Source of the DNA: Ardenticatenales bacterium
Lineage (GTDB): Bacteria; Chloroflexota; Anaerolineae; Ardenticatenales; Ardenticatenaceae
Length of the DNA stretch: 64,000 nt
Assembly (NCBI GenBank): GCA_020634795.1
Contig: JACKAZ010000007.1
Span: forward strand, 195,578-259,577
Direction of reading: 5' to 3'
Shown here: one piece after another, positions 1 through 8,162 of the stretch
Layout: each line of letters opens with the position of its first letter
How positions within the stretch are numbered: the first letter of the stretch is position 1
Notes under the pieces: model-generated
Database searches by the model: none
What the model was told of the DNA's origin: nothing
The model's input: the letters and a program-made list of their open reading frames with translations, nothing else
Program-made: the position numbers and the translations under genes

Positions 1-486
1 GGGGCTTGGTGGCAGAGCATGAATGAGCAGGCGCCTCCACAGAAGTTTCAGCTACGCGCGGTTCACAGCAACAAGTGTGCTGATGTGTCAGAGGTCGCCT
101 ATCATAATGGGGCGAACATTCATCAATGGGATTGTCTCAGTTCGGCACAAACCAATCAGCAGTGGCGCATTCGGCAAGTGGGTGATGGTCATCAGTTCCA
201 GCTACGGGCTGTTCATAGCAACAAATGTCTGGATGTCTCGGGGCCCTCTTGGCACGACGGGGCAAACATCCATCAGTGGGATTGTCTGGGCGCTTCGCAG
301 ACCAATCAACTCTGGCGCTTTGTCCCGATCGGGGATCCGAACGAGTTTCAAATTCGAGCCGTGCACAGTGGAAAATGTATGGATGTATCCGGGCCTTCGT
401 GGAACAATGGCGCGAATATCCATCAGTGGGGCTGCTACCCGTATAACTACGACAACCGTCTCTGGCGATTCCAACTCGTACCCTGA
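1..486 (+). CDS. Ricin B-type beta-trefoil lectin domain, 5'-truncated
   Basis: The visible protein is three tandem repeats of about 48 residues. Each has a KCxDVS motif, an NGANIHQW motif and a final NxxWRF, which is the QxW pattern of a ricin-type beta-trefoil. Such modules bind galactose or other sugars and usually sit at the C-terminus of secreted hydrolases. An ATG is present at position 19, but the six codons before it are also open, so the frame probably runs in from outside the window and this is only the lectin tail of a larger protein. The catalytic part, if any, cannot be seen. The next gene is on the other strand, so this is the end of its transcription unit. Confidence 0.8.
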   Translation, partial: GAWWQSMNEQAPPQKFQLRAVHSNKCADVSEVAYHNGANIHQWDCLSSAQTNQQWRIRQVGDGHQFQLRAVHSNKCLDVSGPSWHDGANIHQWDCLGASQTNQLWRFVPIGDPNEFQIRAVHSGKCMDVSGPSWNNGANIHQWGCYPYNYDNRLWRFQLVP

Positions 487-852
487 GACCACAAGGTAGC
501 GCAAAATCCGCCTCGCTACGGCACAGGGTCAGCCCATTGCGGGCGGCCCCATCGGCCTGTTGTGGTTTGCCTGATTAAGCATCGCACACATACAGCGGCC
601 CCAAGGATCATCCTTGGGGCCGCTCTGCCTTTCCCGTGCGTCATCCGCCGCTTTGTCGCTGTTCTCTCGCGCGGTAAGTACCACGCCGCCCGCCATGTGG
701 CAGTGCAGCGCCGGGGCGGCGTAGCGGCGTTGGAGGGCGCGGCGATCAGCGTTGCTATGGCATGGTGCGTGGCGCTGCTTCGCCTATGAGACGGATGAGA
801 TAACGAAGCCTTTCGTTGACCGCTTCCGAGGTTGGGAAATAAGATCACTCCC
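487..852. other. Intergenic stretch without a gene
   Basis: This stretch lies between the convergent ends of the lectin gene and rlmB. Apart from one strong hairpin at 595-623 I see no coding signal: the open frames here have arginine/alanine-rich compositions typical of antisense GC-rich DNA and lack ribosome binding sites. Confidence 0.6.
595..623. terminator. Strong hairpin, probable bidirectional terminator
   Basis: A perfect inverted repeat with 14-base arms (GCGGCCCCAAGGAT and its complement) around a single central base lies between two convergent genes. No long T-run follows, so intrinsic termination is not certain. Position and stability make a terminator or transcript-end stabiliser the best reading. 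Confidence 0.55.
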
Positions 853-1599
853 TCACCCGCCGCCCTGCCGCTGCCGAAGGGCCTCGTACATGACGATGCC
901 GCCCGCAACGCTCGCATTCAGCGACGAGACGGCGCCCCGCATCGGCAGCTTCACAAGGAAGTCGCATTGCTCGGCCACCAGGCGGCTGAGGCCGCGCCCC
1001 TCCGCGCCCAGCACGATGGCCAGCGGGCCGCGCAGGTTGGCCTGGTCGTAGCGCTGCGCCCCCGTCATCTCCAACCCCGCGAACCAGATGCCATGCTCCG
1101 CCTTCAACTGCTGGATCGTGCGGGTCAGGTTGGTCTCTTGGGCGATCGGCAGATGGAAGGCCGCGCCCGCACTGCTTTTATAGACGGTCGCCGTCACGCC
1201 CGCTGCCCGATGTTGCGGGATGATGATGCCATGCACCCCCGCCGCGTCCGCCGTGCGGATCAGCGCCCCAAAGTTGTGGACATCCTGAATACCATCGAGC
1301 AGCAGCAGGAAGGGCGGCTCGCCCTCGGCCCGCGCCAGAATCGTCTCGACCGAGCTGTAGCGGAAGGGGGGCAGCGCGGCCACCACCCCTTGGTGATTCG
1401 CATCCCGCCCCACGAGCTGCGTCAGCTTCCCCTTGCTCACCCGCTCGACCGCTGCGCCGCGCTGCGCGGCCGCCGCCAGAATCTCGGCCAGCGTACCGCT
1501 TTCCTTCTGACCCTCGGCCACCAGCAACTGCTGCACGCGCGCGCCCGCGTGCAGTGCCTCCAACACCGGGTGACGACCGTAAATGTAATCAAGGGCCAT
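853..1599 (-). CDS. rlmB: 23S rRNA (guanosine-2'-O)-methyltransferase RlmB-like
   Basis: This 248-residue protein has the SpoU/TrmH (SPOUT) layout: an N-terminal L30e-like substrate domain starting MALDYIYGRHPVLEAL, then the three SPOUT motifs. They are visible as DGIQDVHNFGALIRTA (motif 1, conserved Asn and Arg), VLGAEGRGLS (motif 2) and MRGAVSSLNASVAG (motif 3). The family 2'-O-methylates G2251 of 23S rRNA, or the equivalent tRNA site, with SAM. The start at 1599 has a GGTGG ribosome site. A longer frame runs back to 1707 but consists of spacer repeat sequence, so it was not used. cysS lies 114 bp upstream on the same strand, so the two are probably co-transcribed. Confidence 0.9.
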   Translation of the reverse strand: MALDYIYGRHPVLEALHAGARVQQLLVAEGQKESGTLAEILAAAAQRGAAVERVSKGKLTQLVGRDANHQGVVAALPPFRYSSVETILARAEGEPPFLLLLDGIQDVHNFGALIRTADAAGVHGIIIPQHRAAGVTATVYKSSAGAAFHLPIAQETNLTRTIQQLKAEHGIWFAGLEMTGAQRYDQANLRGPLAIVLGAEGRGLSRLVAEQCDFLVKLPMRGAVSSLNASVAGGIVMYEALRQRQGGG

Positions 1600-1649
1600 A
1601 GACTGGCCACCTTCGATAGAGGTCGAAAGCGTCGACCCCCGATGACCTT

Positions 1650-1713
1650 TTGGACCATGGTGCATAATGCATAGGATTTGCGAATCTACCCATGCACCAT
1701 GCACCATGTACCA
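1650..1713. repeat. ATGGTGC/CATGCAC heptamer repeat remnant
   Basis: Short degenerate runs of the 7-base unit ATGGTGC and its complement occupy the spacer between cysS and rlmB. The same unit forms longer runs near 8900, 19530, 23930, 30130 and 50180. Confidence 0.7.
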
Positions 1714-3150
1714 TTAAATCGTCCACGTCGTCCCCTCCGCGCCATCCTCCAGCGTGACGCCCAGCTCGGCAAGGCGGTCGCGCAGTTGGTCCGCGAGCGC
1801 CCATTGTTTGTCGGCGCGGAGCTGGCCGCGCAGCGCAACGAGCAGATCAATGAAGGGCGCGGCCTCGGCGCTGTCGCTGCCTTGGGTGGCGGGGCGATCC
1901 AGCGCAAAGCCAAGAACGGCGAGCAAGCTTTGCAGCGTGGTTTGGGCCGCGTCGAATTCCGTGCCCCCCACGCCGCGATCCCGCGCCCCGTTCAGCGCCC
2001 GTGCCAGCTCGTGCAGCGCCGCCAGCGCCACCGGCGTGTTGAAGTCGTCGTCCATCGCGCTGTGGAAGCGCTCGTCGACCGAGGCCGCCAGCTCAAGCAG
2101 CGCCTCGTCCGCCTCGGACGCATCCGCCTTCGCGGGCCTCAACGCCAGCAAAAAGCGCTCCACGCCCTTGCGCGCATCGTCGATCACCTTCTCGCTGAAG
2201 GTGGTGGGGCGGCGGTAGAGGGTCGAAAGCACGAAGAGGCGCAGCACATCCCCCGAATAGCGGGCCAAGAAGCTGTCGACCGCGAAATAGTTGCCCAGAC
2301 TCTTCGACATCTTCTCGATCTCGCCTTGGTCGTTGCTGACCTGCACCATACCGTTGTGCATCCAGTAGCGGACAAAGGGCGTTTGACCGCTGAAACTCTC
2401 GCTCTGCGCGATCTCGTTTTCGTGGTGGGGGAAGATCAAGTCGCTACCGCCGCCGTGGATGTCGATCTGCGGGCCGAGGTATTTCATGCTCATCGCCGAG
2501 CATTCGATGTGCCAGCCCGGTCGGCCCATGCCCCACGGCGATTCCCACTGCGGTTCGCCCGGTTTGGCCGCTTTCCAGAGCGCAAAATCCATCGGATGCT
2601 GCTTACGGGCCTGCTCGTCGCTGCTCACCCGTTCCCCGCCGCCCGCTTGCTGATCTTCCACGCGGCGGCGCGACAGCTTGCCGTAATCCTCGTCGGCCAG
2701 CACGCGGAAATAGACATCGCCCGCTGATTCGTAGGCGATCTCCTCGTCGATCAGCCGCTCCACCATGCCGATGATCTCGTCGATCTCCTGGCTGGCATGG
2801 GGGTAGACCGTCGCAGGCATCACGTTGAGCGCGTCCATCTCCGCCAAATAGCCGTCGATGTAGCGCTGCGTGATGCTTTGCCACGGAACCCCTTCGCGGT
2901 GGGCGCGATCGATGATCTTGTCGTCCACATCCGTGAAATTCAACACATGGGTCACCCCATAGCCGCGATGCCCCAGATAGCGACGCACCATATCAAAGAC
3001 GAGCGCGCTCATCGCGTGACCGATGTGGCTACTGTCATAGACCGTCACCCCACAGACATAGAGCCGCACGTTGTCGGGGTCGATCGGCTCGAACGGTTCT
3101 TTGGTGCGGGTGAGGGTGTTGTAGATGTGTAGGTTGTTCGGGGTGTTCAT
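1714..3150 (-). CDS. cysS: Cysteine--tRNA ligase
   Basis: This class I aminoacyl-tRNA synthetase charges tRNA-Cys in the cytoplasm. The 478-residue length is normal for CysS. The signature motifs are present: HIGH at residues 42-45 and KMSKS at 280-284. The expected zinc ligands are Cys33, Cys217, His242 and Glu246, within WHIECS and FPHHENE. The C-terminal DALR-type domain is present. The ATG at 3150 gives the canonical MNTPNNLHIYNTLTRTKEPF start. A 9-bp tandem repeat array (3171-3247) lies directly upstream and no clear Shine-Dalgarno is visible. rlmB follows on the same strand. Confidence 0.95.
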   Translation of the reverse strand: MNTPNNLHIYNTLTRTKEPFEPIDPDNVRLYVCGVTVYDSSHIGHAMSALVFDMVRRYLGHRGYGVTHVLNFTDVDDKIIDRAHREGVPWQSITQRYIDGYLAEMDALNVMPATVYPHASQEIDEIIGMVERLIDEEIAYESAGDVYFRVLADEDYGKLSRRRVEDQQAGGGERVSSDEQARKQHPMDFALWKAAKPGEPQWESPWGMGRPGWHIECSAMSMKYLGPQIDIHGGGSDLIFPHHENEIAQSESFSGQTPFVRYWMHNGMVQVSNDQGEIEKMSKSLGNYFAVDSFLARYSGDVLRLFVLSTLYRRPTTFSEKVIDDARKGVERFLLALRPAKADASEADEALLELAASVDERFHSAMDDDFNTPVALAALHELARALNGARDRGVGGTEFDAAQTTLQSLLAVLGFALDRPATQGSDSAEAAPFIDLLVALRGQLRADKQWALADQLRDRLAELGVTLEDGAEGTTWTI

Positions 3151-3170
3151 AAACGGGGCGTTTCGTGTGT

Positions 3171-3247
3171 GAGTTTTGTGAGTTTAATGAGTTTAATGAG
3201 TTTAATGAGTTTAATGAGTTTAATGAGTTTAATGAGTTTGATGAGTT
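3171..3247 (-). repeat. (AACTCATTA)n array upstream of cysS
   Basis: About eight copies of a 9-base unit are read as AACTCATTA on the coding strand of cysS. The array ends about 20 bp before the cysS start codon. The unit, orientation and placement recur before many genes in this window. Confidence 0.9.
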
Positions 3248-3256
3248 CGGCTTCTC

Positions 3257-3424
3257 ATACCAAATCGGAAGGTTGATTGTGCAACGTAGATCAATGGTAA
3301 CAGCAGAGAAGGGGCCTGCGCAGGCAGGCCCATTGGCCGACAGGCCCTCCAGCGGGGATTTTAATCCCCGCCCCACGGTTACAACGTCAATTCCACATCC
3401 ACAATTGTCTATGAGAATTGGTAT
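3257..3424. mobile_element. MITE-like element, copy 1
   Basis: This 168-bp non-coding element begins ATACCAA and ends TTGGTAT. The imperfect inverted ends of about 28 bp also share an inner TTGTG block. The interior contains a GGGGATTTTAATCCCC hairpin and a GCCTGCGCAGGC palindrome. A second copy at 4648-4806 shares both ends and much of the interior. No target-site duplication is obvious. A non-autonomous transposon (MITE) is the best reading; no transposase lies in the window. Confidence 0.55.
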
Positions 3425-3795
3425 CAGTCGATTGTTGATCCGAGATAGCGAATAAATCCAGCCAAAGCACGCGATATGTCTTCGGCTTGTCGGTAAATGT
3501 TACGGAAGTCATCGTCAGTGATATAAGTCTGATCTTTGGCTACATAAAGAGCGGATTGAACCTCGGCAACAGAACCGTGAGCCACGTAGAGAAATTGCCT
3601 AAACTCGCGGTTGCTTTGTCGAGCAAAACCTTCAGCTATGTTCAACATGATTGAGAGTCCTGCTCTGCGTATCTGGTCTCGTAATGACCAATCTTTAGAG
3701 AATGAACCTTTACCGGTCACAGCATATATCTCCTTGCACAAATACCGTGCAAGTTGCCAAGCTTTTATATCTTCGAATCTCTCAATTTTTGGCAC
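3424..3795 (-). CDS. Four helix bundle protein (S23 / 23S rRNA IVS-encoded protein family)
   Basis: This 123-residue, largely helical protein carries the family's recognisable pattern: FEDIKAWQLAR near the N-terminus, LRDQIRRAGLSIMLNIAEGF in the middle and FRQFLYVAHGSVAEVQS after it. The family was first met inside intervening sequences of 23S rRNA genes, but free-standing copies are common. Its function is not established. Translation starts at a GTG preceded by AAGGAGG six bases upstream, the best ribosome site in this area. The gene is less GC-rich than its neighbours and lies between a MITE-like element (abutting its 3' end) and a repeat array, which hints at acquisition by transfer. Confidence 0.85.
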   Translation of the reverse strand: MPKIERFEDIKAWQLARYLCKEIYAVTGKGSFSKDWSLRDQIRRAGLSIMLNIAEGFARQSNREFRQFLYVAHGSVAEVQSALYVAKDQTYITDDDFRNIYRQAEDISRALAGFIRYLGSTID

Positions 3796-3813
3796 AATAC
3801 CTCCTTAAAAAAG

Positions 3814-3882
3814 TCGTTAACTCACAAAACTCATTAAACTCAAGCACTCATTAAACTCATTAAACTCATTAAACTCATTAAG
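3814..3882 (+). repeat. (AACTCATTA)n array, reversed relative to neighbouring genes
   Basis: About six to seven copies of the 9-base unit lie between the ppa stop and the four-helix-bundle start. Unlike the other arrays, this one is antisense to the gene it precedes, which is the single clear exception to the orientation rule in this window. Confidence 0.85.
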
Positions 3883-3884
3883 CT

Positions 3885-4529
3885 TCACCCTCCCTCCTCA
3901 TCCGCCGCCACCTGCCCAATCCCAAAATACTCCTGATAATCGAGTATTGACGCTTCGACGATCCGGTGGGCTGTCTCCGCGCCATAGACGGCTTCGACGG
4001 TGACGGGCGAGGGGTGGCCAGGGCGGATCTTGTAGGTGGCGAAGTAGTGGCGCAGCCGTTCGATGATGCGCTCTGGAATTTCGTTGATATCTTCCACATC
4101 GCCCCACACCGCGTCCTGCGCCAAGACCGCGATGATCTTGTCGTCGGCACTGCCGCTGTCCAATGTGCGGAAGCCGCCGATGACGTGGACGTCGAGCAGC
4201 ACTTCGGCGCGGGCGATCATCCGCTCGCTCAAGACGCAGATGTCGAGTGGGTCGCCGTCGCCCTCGGCGGTGTTGGGCGAGAAAGTGGCGACGCGGGTGC
4301 CGCAGTAGGTGCGTGGGACGAAGCCGTAGAGCATCGGCGGTAGCGACGAGGTGCGGTTGGGCCGGTCGACGCGCAGGTAGCCGCTCGGCTTGTCGATCTC
4401 ATATTTCACGCTGTCGAACGGGGTGATCTCGATGAAGGCGGTCAGTTCGCGGGGCGGATTCTTTCCCGCGCTCAGGCCGTGCCACGGATGCCGTCGCCAT
4501 TTGTCGAATTGATGCGGGTTGGTGGACAT
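3885..4529 (-). CDS. ppa: Inorganic pyrophosphatase (family I)
   Basis: This enzyme hydrolyses pyrophosphate to two phosphates in the cytoplasm, pulling biosynthetic reactions forward. The 214-residue protein has the family I signature DGDPLDICVL (residues 91-100) with its metal-binding aspartates. It also has the KYEIDKPSGYLRVDRP segment (43-58) and the later ADDKIIAV block. It is somewhat longer at the N-terminus than minimal bacterial family I enzymes (about 175 residues). The ATG at 4529 is preceded by GGAGAAGCG. A 9-bp repeat array follows the stop codon. Confidence 0.93.
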   Translation of the reverse strand: MSTNPHQFDKWRRHPWHGLSAGKNPPRELTAFIEITPFDSVKYEIDKPSGYLRVDRPNRTSSLPPMLYGFVPRTYCGTRVATFSPNTAEGDGDPLDICVLSERMIARAEVLLDVHVIGGFRTLDSGSADDKIIAVLAQDAVWGDVEDINEIPERIIERLRHYFATYKIRPGHPSPVTVEAVYGAETAHRIVEASILDYQEYFGIGQVAADEEGG

Positions 4530-4647
4530 GAGGGGTCGCTTCTCCTAGTTTGTGGTGGGTGATTGGCGTGATGGGTTGAGAATGGAGAATGGATTGGCGT
4601 TAGGCAGAGCAGGTTCGCTTCGTAAGAGAGTGAGATTTCTCCTCTCA

Positions 4648-4806
4648 ATACCCAATCGGAGAGGTGAGTGTGCAACGTAGGTCAGCGACAATGACAGCGC
4701 TACGGCTGCGCAGGCAGGCCCATTGGCCCCAGCGGGGATTTCCAACCCCCTGCACTACGACCCCGTTGCCAATCCGTCTTGCACAATTGTCTCCCCAAAT
4801 TGGTAC
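4648..4806. mobile_element. MITE-like element, copy 2
   Basis: This 159-bp element has ends ATACCCAATCGGAGAGG and, inverted, GTACCAATTTGGGGAGA, both followed inward by TGTGCAA. The interior matches copy 1 (3257-3424) around GCAGGCAGGCCCATTGGCC and AGCGGGGATTT. It is non-coding and lies between ppa and the ATP-grasp operon. Confidence 0.55.
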
Positions 4807-4927
4807 GAGAATAAAAAGATTCCTTGCAGACATGAAAGCCGCGCCGTGTGCCACCCTCCCATTCTCCATTCTCTATATTCGTTACCGTCGCAGAAAGAGA
4901 TGCTGGCGGGACGGTGATCGCTCGTAC

Positions 4928-6289
4928 TCAACCCACGACCGCCACCGGCACCGCGCTACCGCCGCCCGCCGTCACGTTGAGCAGGCCGCTGCTGCCCAGC
5001 CGCGCGCCCGCCCCCTCGATGCCGTGGCCCGCGAAGAGGTAGGGGTCGATGTCGGCGAAACGAGGTTCGAATCGTAAGCTGCCCTCGTGCATGAACGGAA
5101 AGCTTTCGGTGCGAACATGGATGCGACGCTGCACGATGTAGGGGCGCCCGCTGGCGAGCGCCTCGTGCAGGCTGTCGTGCCAGGTCGTAGCATCACATTC
5201 CCAACCCAGCAAGACACCTTTGCCACCATATTCGCTGTTGGGTTTTAGCACCAGTTCTTGCTGATGGTCGATCAGCCACGGCAGCAGGTCGATCCGCTCG
5301 CCCTTGAAAGTAGTTTCGCCCTCGCGCAGCAGCCGCGACCACGGCAGATGATCGTGGATCGCCCGCTGCTGATCGGCGGTGAAACGGGGCGAATCGGCCC
5401 ATTCCGAGAGCATCGCAAAGAGCGATTTTTGGAAGAGCAGTTGGGCGCGGTAGGAGTTGACGACACAGGCCGCCCGCTGGCGCATCGCCTCGGTCAGCAC
5501 GTTCTCCAGCCCCAACTGCGCCAGCAGTTCGCCGACCAGCACCCGTTTGTAGACGATATCGATCGCCTGGCCGCTGAGCGCATCCCACAAACGGCCGTTG
5601 CGCAGCGACAGCGCCCCGGGGTGGCTGATGACCGTGGGATAGGCCGCCCGCTCGAAGCGCGTTTGGGCGATGAGGAACTCGTTGGCCGTGCCCTGTCCCT
5701 CCCAGTCAACGATGGCGATGGTTGGCCGTTCCGCTTGGCCGCCCCACAGGCGGTAATGCTGTAACAGCGTCGTCAGGATGCGGTCGGCCACCTTGGGCAT
5801 CTGGATCGGATACGCTTGCTGAAAGCGGCGCATCGTTGGCAACTGCTCGAACAGTTCGGCCAGCTCGTGGCCGAAGAGCAGACCGCCCGGACTGTCGGCG
5901 TTGTACTCCACGAACTGGATCTGCCCCTCGGTGGTGAAGAAGCCGTCCAACCGTCCGATCCCGTCCGGCGAGTCGTAGCCCGGCTCAACGTGGAGCGCTG
6001 CCTCTGCCACGGCGGGCAGCCCGGCTTGGCGGCGCAATTCGTCATCGCTCATCAGCCAGCGGTAAAGCGTTGTCAGCGCGCCGAAAAGCAGGGTGGAGGC
6101 ACGCTGCACGGCGTCGTAATCGCGCCGTGTGACGAGCAAAGGCCGGAGCACGGTGCAGATCGGGCGGCTGCCAAAGGTGAGGTGGCGGTCCGCCATGCCC
6201 GCTTGCATCTGCGCCCACTCCGCTGGGGCGTCTCCCTCGGACAGTAACGCATGGTAACGCGCGATCAGCGCCAACCGCTCGTCGCTCAT
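4928..6289 (-). CDS. Circularly permuted ATP-grasp ligase-like protein
   Basis: This 453-residue protein resembles the glutathionylspermidine-synthase / DUF404-DUF407 type of circularly permuted ATP-grasp enzymes. The supporting motifs are FVEYNADSPGG (metal/ATP site early in the chain), IDIVYKRV in the middle and VLKPNSEYGGKGVLLG (the nucleotide-binding glycine loop) late in the chain. These enzymes join a carboxylate to an amine via an acyl-phosphate. The substrate here is unknown. The start at 6289 was chosen because its ATG overlaps the TGA of the upstream ATP-grasp gene (ATGA), a translational-coupling signature. The longer frame to 6385 only overlaps that gene. The pair probably performs two successive ligations. 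Confidence 0.75.
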   Translation of the reverse strand: MSDERLALIARYHALLSEGDAPAEWAQMQAGMADRHLTFGSRPICTVLRPLLVTRRDYDAVQRASTLLFGALTTLYRWLMSDDELRRQAGLPAVAEAALHVEPGYDSPDGIGRLDGFFTTEGQIQFVEYNADSPGGLLFGHELAELFEQLPTMRRFQQAYPIQMPKVADRILTTLLQHYRLWGGQAERPTIAIVDWEGQGTANEFLIAQTRFERAAYPTVISHPGALSLRNGRLWDALSGQAIDIVYKRVLVGELLAQLGLENVLTEAMRQRAACVVNSYRAQLLFQKSLFAMLSEWADSPRFTADQQRAIHDHLPWSRLLREGETTFKGERIDLLPWLIDHQQELVLKPNSEYGGKGVLLGWECDATTWHDSLHEALASGRPYIVQRRIHVRTESFPFMHEGSLRFEPRFADIDPYLFAGHGIEGAGARLGSSGLLNVTAGGGSAVPVAVVG

Positions 6290-7215
6290 TGGGGATCGAA
6301 GAAGGCGGGCCAAGTGGTTGGCGCGGCGGGATGAGATTCCACCGCCAACCGAATGCAGAGCGTTGCCATCTTCTCGACCACCCACGAGAAATAGTGATCG
6401 CCGAGGCTACTCACATCGAAATCGGGTGCGGAATTCATAAAATCGATCGCGATCGGCACGCCATCCCGCACCGCGAATTCGACGGTGTTCATGTCGTAGC
6501 CCAGCCCGCGGCAGAGCCGTTGAGCATGGTCGATGATCGTCGCCTTCAGTGCGGGGTCGAGCGGCGGCTGACTCTCTTCGTACCGCTCGAAATGGGGTTT
6601 GCGCGGATCCCACAGCACCGGCAGCACATCCTCTTGTCCGATCACCAAACAGCGGACGTATTGATCCCACTCGATATATTCCTGCAGAATCATCGTTTTG
6701 GTGCCGATCTGGTTGTACCGCTCCCACAGTTCGGTTTTACTGTGGATGATATGGACATCCTTCCAGCCGCCGCCCCAATGGGCTTTCAGCACGACCGGCA
6801 GGCCGGTGTAATCCAGGAAGGCCTCCCAGTCGATGGGGTACTGGAGGTTACGCAGCGATTCTTCCACCACCCCCTCAATGTAATCCTTGTTCGGCAACAG
6901 AATCGTCTTGGGCATCGCCACGCCCAGCTTTGCCCCCAACGCGGTGCCAAAGAACTTGTCGTCCACGATTCGCCAGAAGGGGTTGTTGATGACAGTGACG
7001 CCCTGCAGCACGGCGTTCTTCAGATAGCTTTGGTAAAAGGGCACCTCGTGGGAGATACGATCCACCAGCACATCATAATGGACCGACGCGTTCATCGGCA
7101 GGCCACCGAGCTTGACCATCTGGGCCTCCACCGGCATTTCGCGCAACGTGATCTCCGCGATGAGCGCTTCGGGGAAGCTATGTTCTTTGCCAACCAGCAG
7201 TCCCACTCGTTTCAT
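6286..7215 (-). CDS. ATP-grasp domain protein (RimK / D-Ala-D-Ala ligase-like order)
   Basis: This 309-residue protein starts MKRVGLLVGKEHSFPEALI. It shows an ATP-grasp core in the normal order: VVLKAHWGGGWKDV (ATP-binding Lys and glycine loop), MILQEYIEWDQYVRCLVIG (adenine-binding hinge) and VEFAVRDGVPIAIDFMN (metal site, with Asn closing the motif). It probably forms an amide or ester bond using ATP; the substrate cannot be told from sequence. The ATG at 7215 has a GGAGG site at good spacing, whereas the longer frame to 7659 is antisense shadow of the Cof-type gene. It is translationally coupled (ATGA) to the circularly permuted ATP-grasp gene downstream. Confidence 0.75.
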   Translation of the reverse strand: MKRVGLLVGKEHSFPEALIAEITLREMPVEAQMVKLGGLPMNASVHYDVLVDRISHEVPFYQSYLKNAVLQGVTVINNPFWRIVDDKFFGTALGAKLGVAMPKTILLPNKDYIEGVVEESLRNLQYPIDWEAFLDYTGLPVVLKAHWGGGWKDVHIIHSKTELWERYNQIGTKTMILQEYIEWDQYVRCLVIGQEDVLPVLWDPRKPHFERYEESQPPLDPALKATIIDHAQRLCRGLGYDMNTVEFAVRDGVPIAIDFMNSAPDFDVSSLGDHYFSWVVEKMATLCIRLAVESHPAAPTTWPAFFDPQ

Positions 7216-7370
7216 GACCGCCTCCGTTGAGTACGTTAGAGTTAGTTTTGGGCTTGGGTTGCAAGGCTGTTGGGATTTGGCGATTGGGAAGGTCGACGTT
7301 GGCGTCACCGACTTCAGAAAAAGAGCCAGTGCCCACCGCCCACCCGCCGCAGCAACACTGCAGCGCGTCG

Positions 7371-8162
7371 TCACAACAGCGCGTCCAGCGCAACGGCCAA
7401 GCCATGGTCGCTCAGCGACGGGACGACGCGGTCGGCCACCGCTTTGAGCGCGGGATCGGCGTTGCCCATCGCCACACCCACCTGCGCGGCCTGCACCATG
7501 CTCAGGTCGTTGAGGTTGTCGCCGATGGCCATGGTGCGTGCCATCGGAATTTCTAAGTCGGCGGCCAGGTGGCGCAGCGCGTTGCCCTTGCTGGCCTCGG
7601 AGTGGGTCAGTTCGACGAAGCGGGCGTGGCTCCGCACCACTTGGGCCAGCCCGCCCCACCGGGCCGTTGCCTCGTCCAGCAGCGCGGGAACCTCTTTTTC
7701 ATCAACGATCAGCACAATCTTGGTCGGTGGGGCCGCCATGAAGTTGGAAAGCGGGCCGACGGACTCAATCGTCACATTGCGAGAAAGCATCCCGTAAAAT
7801 TCGTTCTCTTCGCGAGGCTCGGCCACAAAGAGTCGGTCGTCGATATAGAGGTTGGCCGCGATGTCACGAGCTTCGGCCAGGGCGATCACCTCGTGCGCGA
7901 TCGGCAGCGGCAACCTCCAATGGGCGAAGGTGCGCGCCTCGTTCCGCAGCAACGCCCCTTGGTAGCAGATCAGGGGCAGATCGATCTTCAGCGCCTCGGC
8001 GAAGGGGCGGGTCGCGCGGTACATGCGCCCCGTGGCCAACGTCAGCGCATGGCCTTTACGCTGCACGGCGCGGATGGCCCGCTGCACGGGCGGCGCGATC
8101 TGCAAGGAATGGTCAAAGAGCGTTCCATCGAGATCGACCGCGACCAGCCAGCGCTCATTCAT
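7371..8162 (-). CDS. Cof-type HAD-superfamily phosphatase
   Basis: This 263-residue member of the HAD superfamily has motif I DLDGTLF (residues 10-16, nucleophile Asp10), motif II LTLATGR, a lysine in SEASKGNAL and motif IV MAIGDNLNDLSMV. The domain between motifs II and III is the alpha/beta C2 cap typical of Cof/YbiV-type sugar-phosphate or pyridoxal-phosphate phosphatases. The natural substrate is unknown. Its start codon overlaps the coaD stop by ATGA, so the two genes are translated from one message. Confidence 0.85.
   Translation of the reverse strand: MNERWLVAVDLDGTLFDHSLQIAPPVQRAIRAVQRKGHALTLATGRMYRATRPFAEALKIDLPLICYQGALLRNEARTFAHWRLPLPIAHEVIALAEARDIAANLYIDDRLFVAEPREENEFYGMLSRNVTIESVGPLSNFMAAPPTKIVLIVDEKEVPALLDEATARWGGLAQVVRSHARFVELTHSEASKGNALRHLAADLEIPMARTMAIGDNLNDLSMVQAAQVGVAMGNADPALKAVADRVVPSLSDHGLAVALDALL

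Noticed and set aside
516..917. 133-residue minus-strand frame downstream of rlmB
   Set aside because: It crosses the terminator-like hairpin and the rlmB 3' end, with no family resemblance.
832..1674. 280-residue plus-strand frame opposite rlmB
   Set aside because: It is antisense to a clear rlmB, with Arg/His-rich shadow composition and no family motif or ribosome site.
1678..2727. 349-residue plus-strand frame opposite cysS
   Set aside because: It is a shadow of cysS codon bias; the real strand carries HIGH and KMSKS motifs.
5064..5078. GGTTCGAATC resembling a tRNA T-loop
   Set aside because: It lies inside the ATP-grasp coding sequence, and no acceptor, D or anticodon stems can be formed around it.
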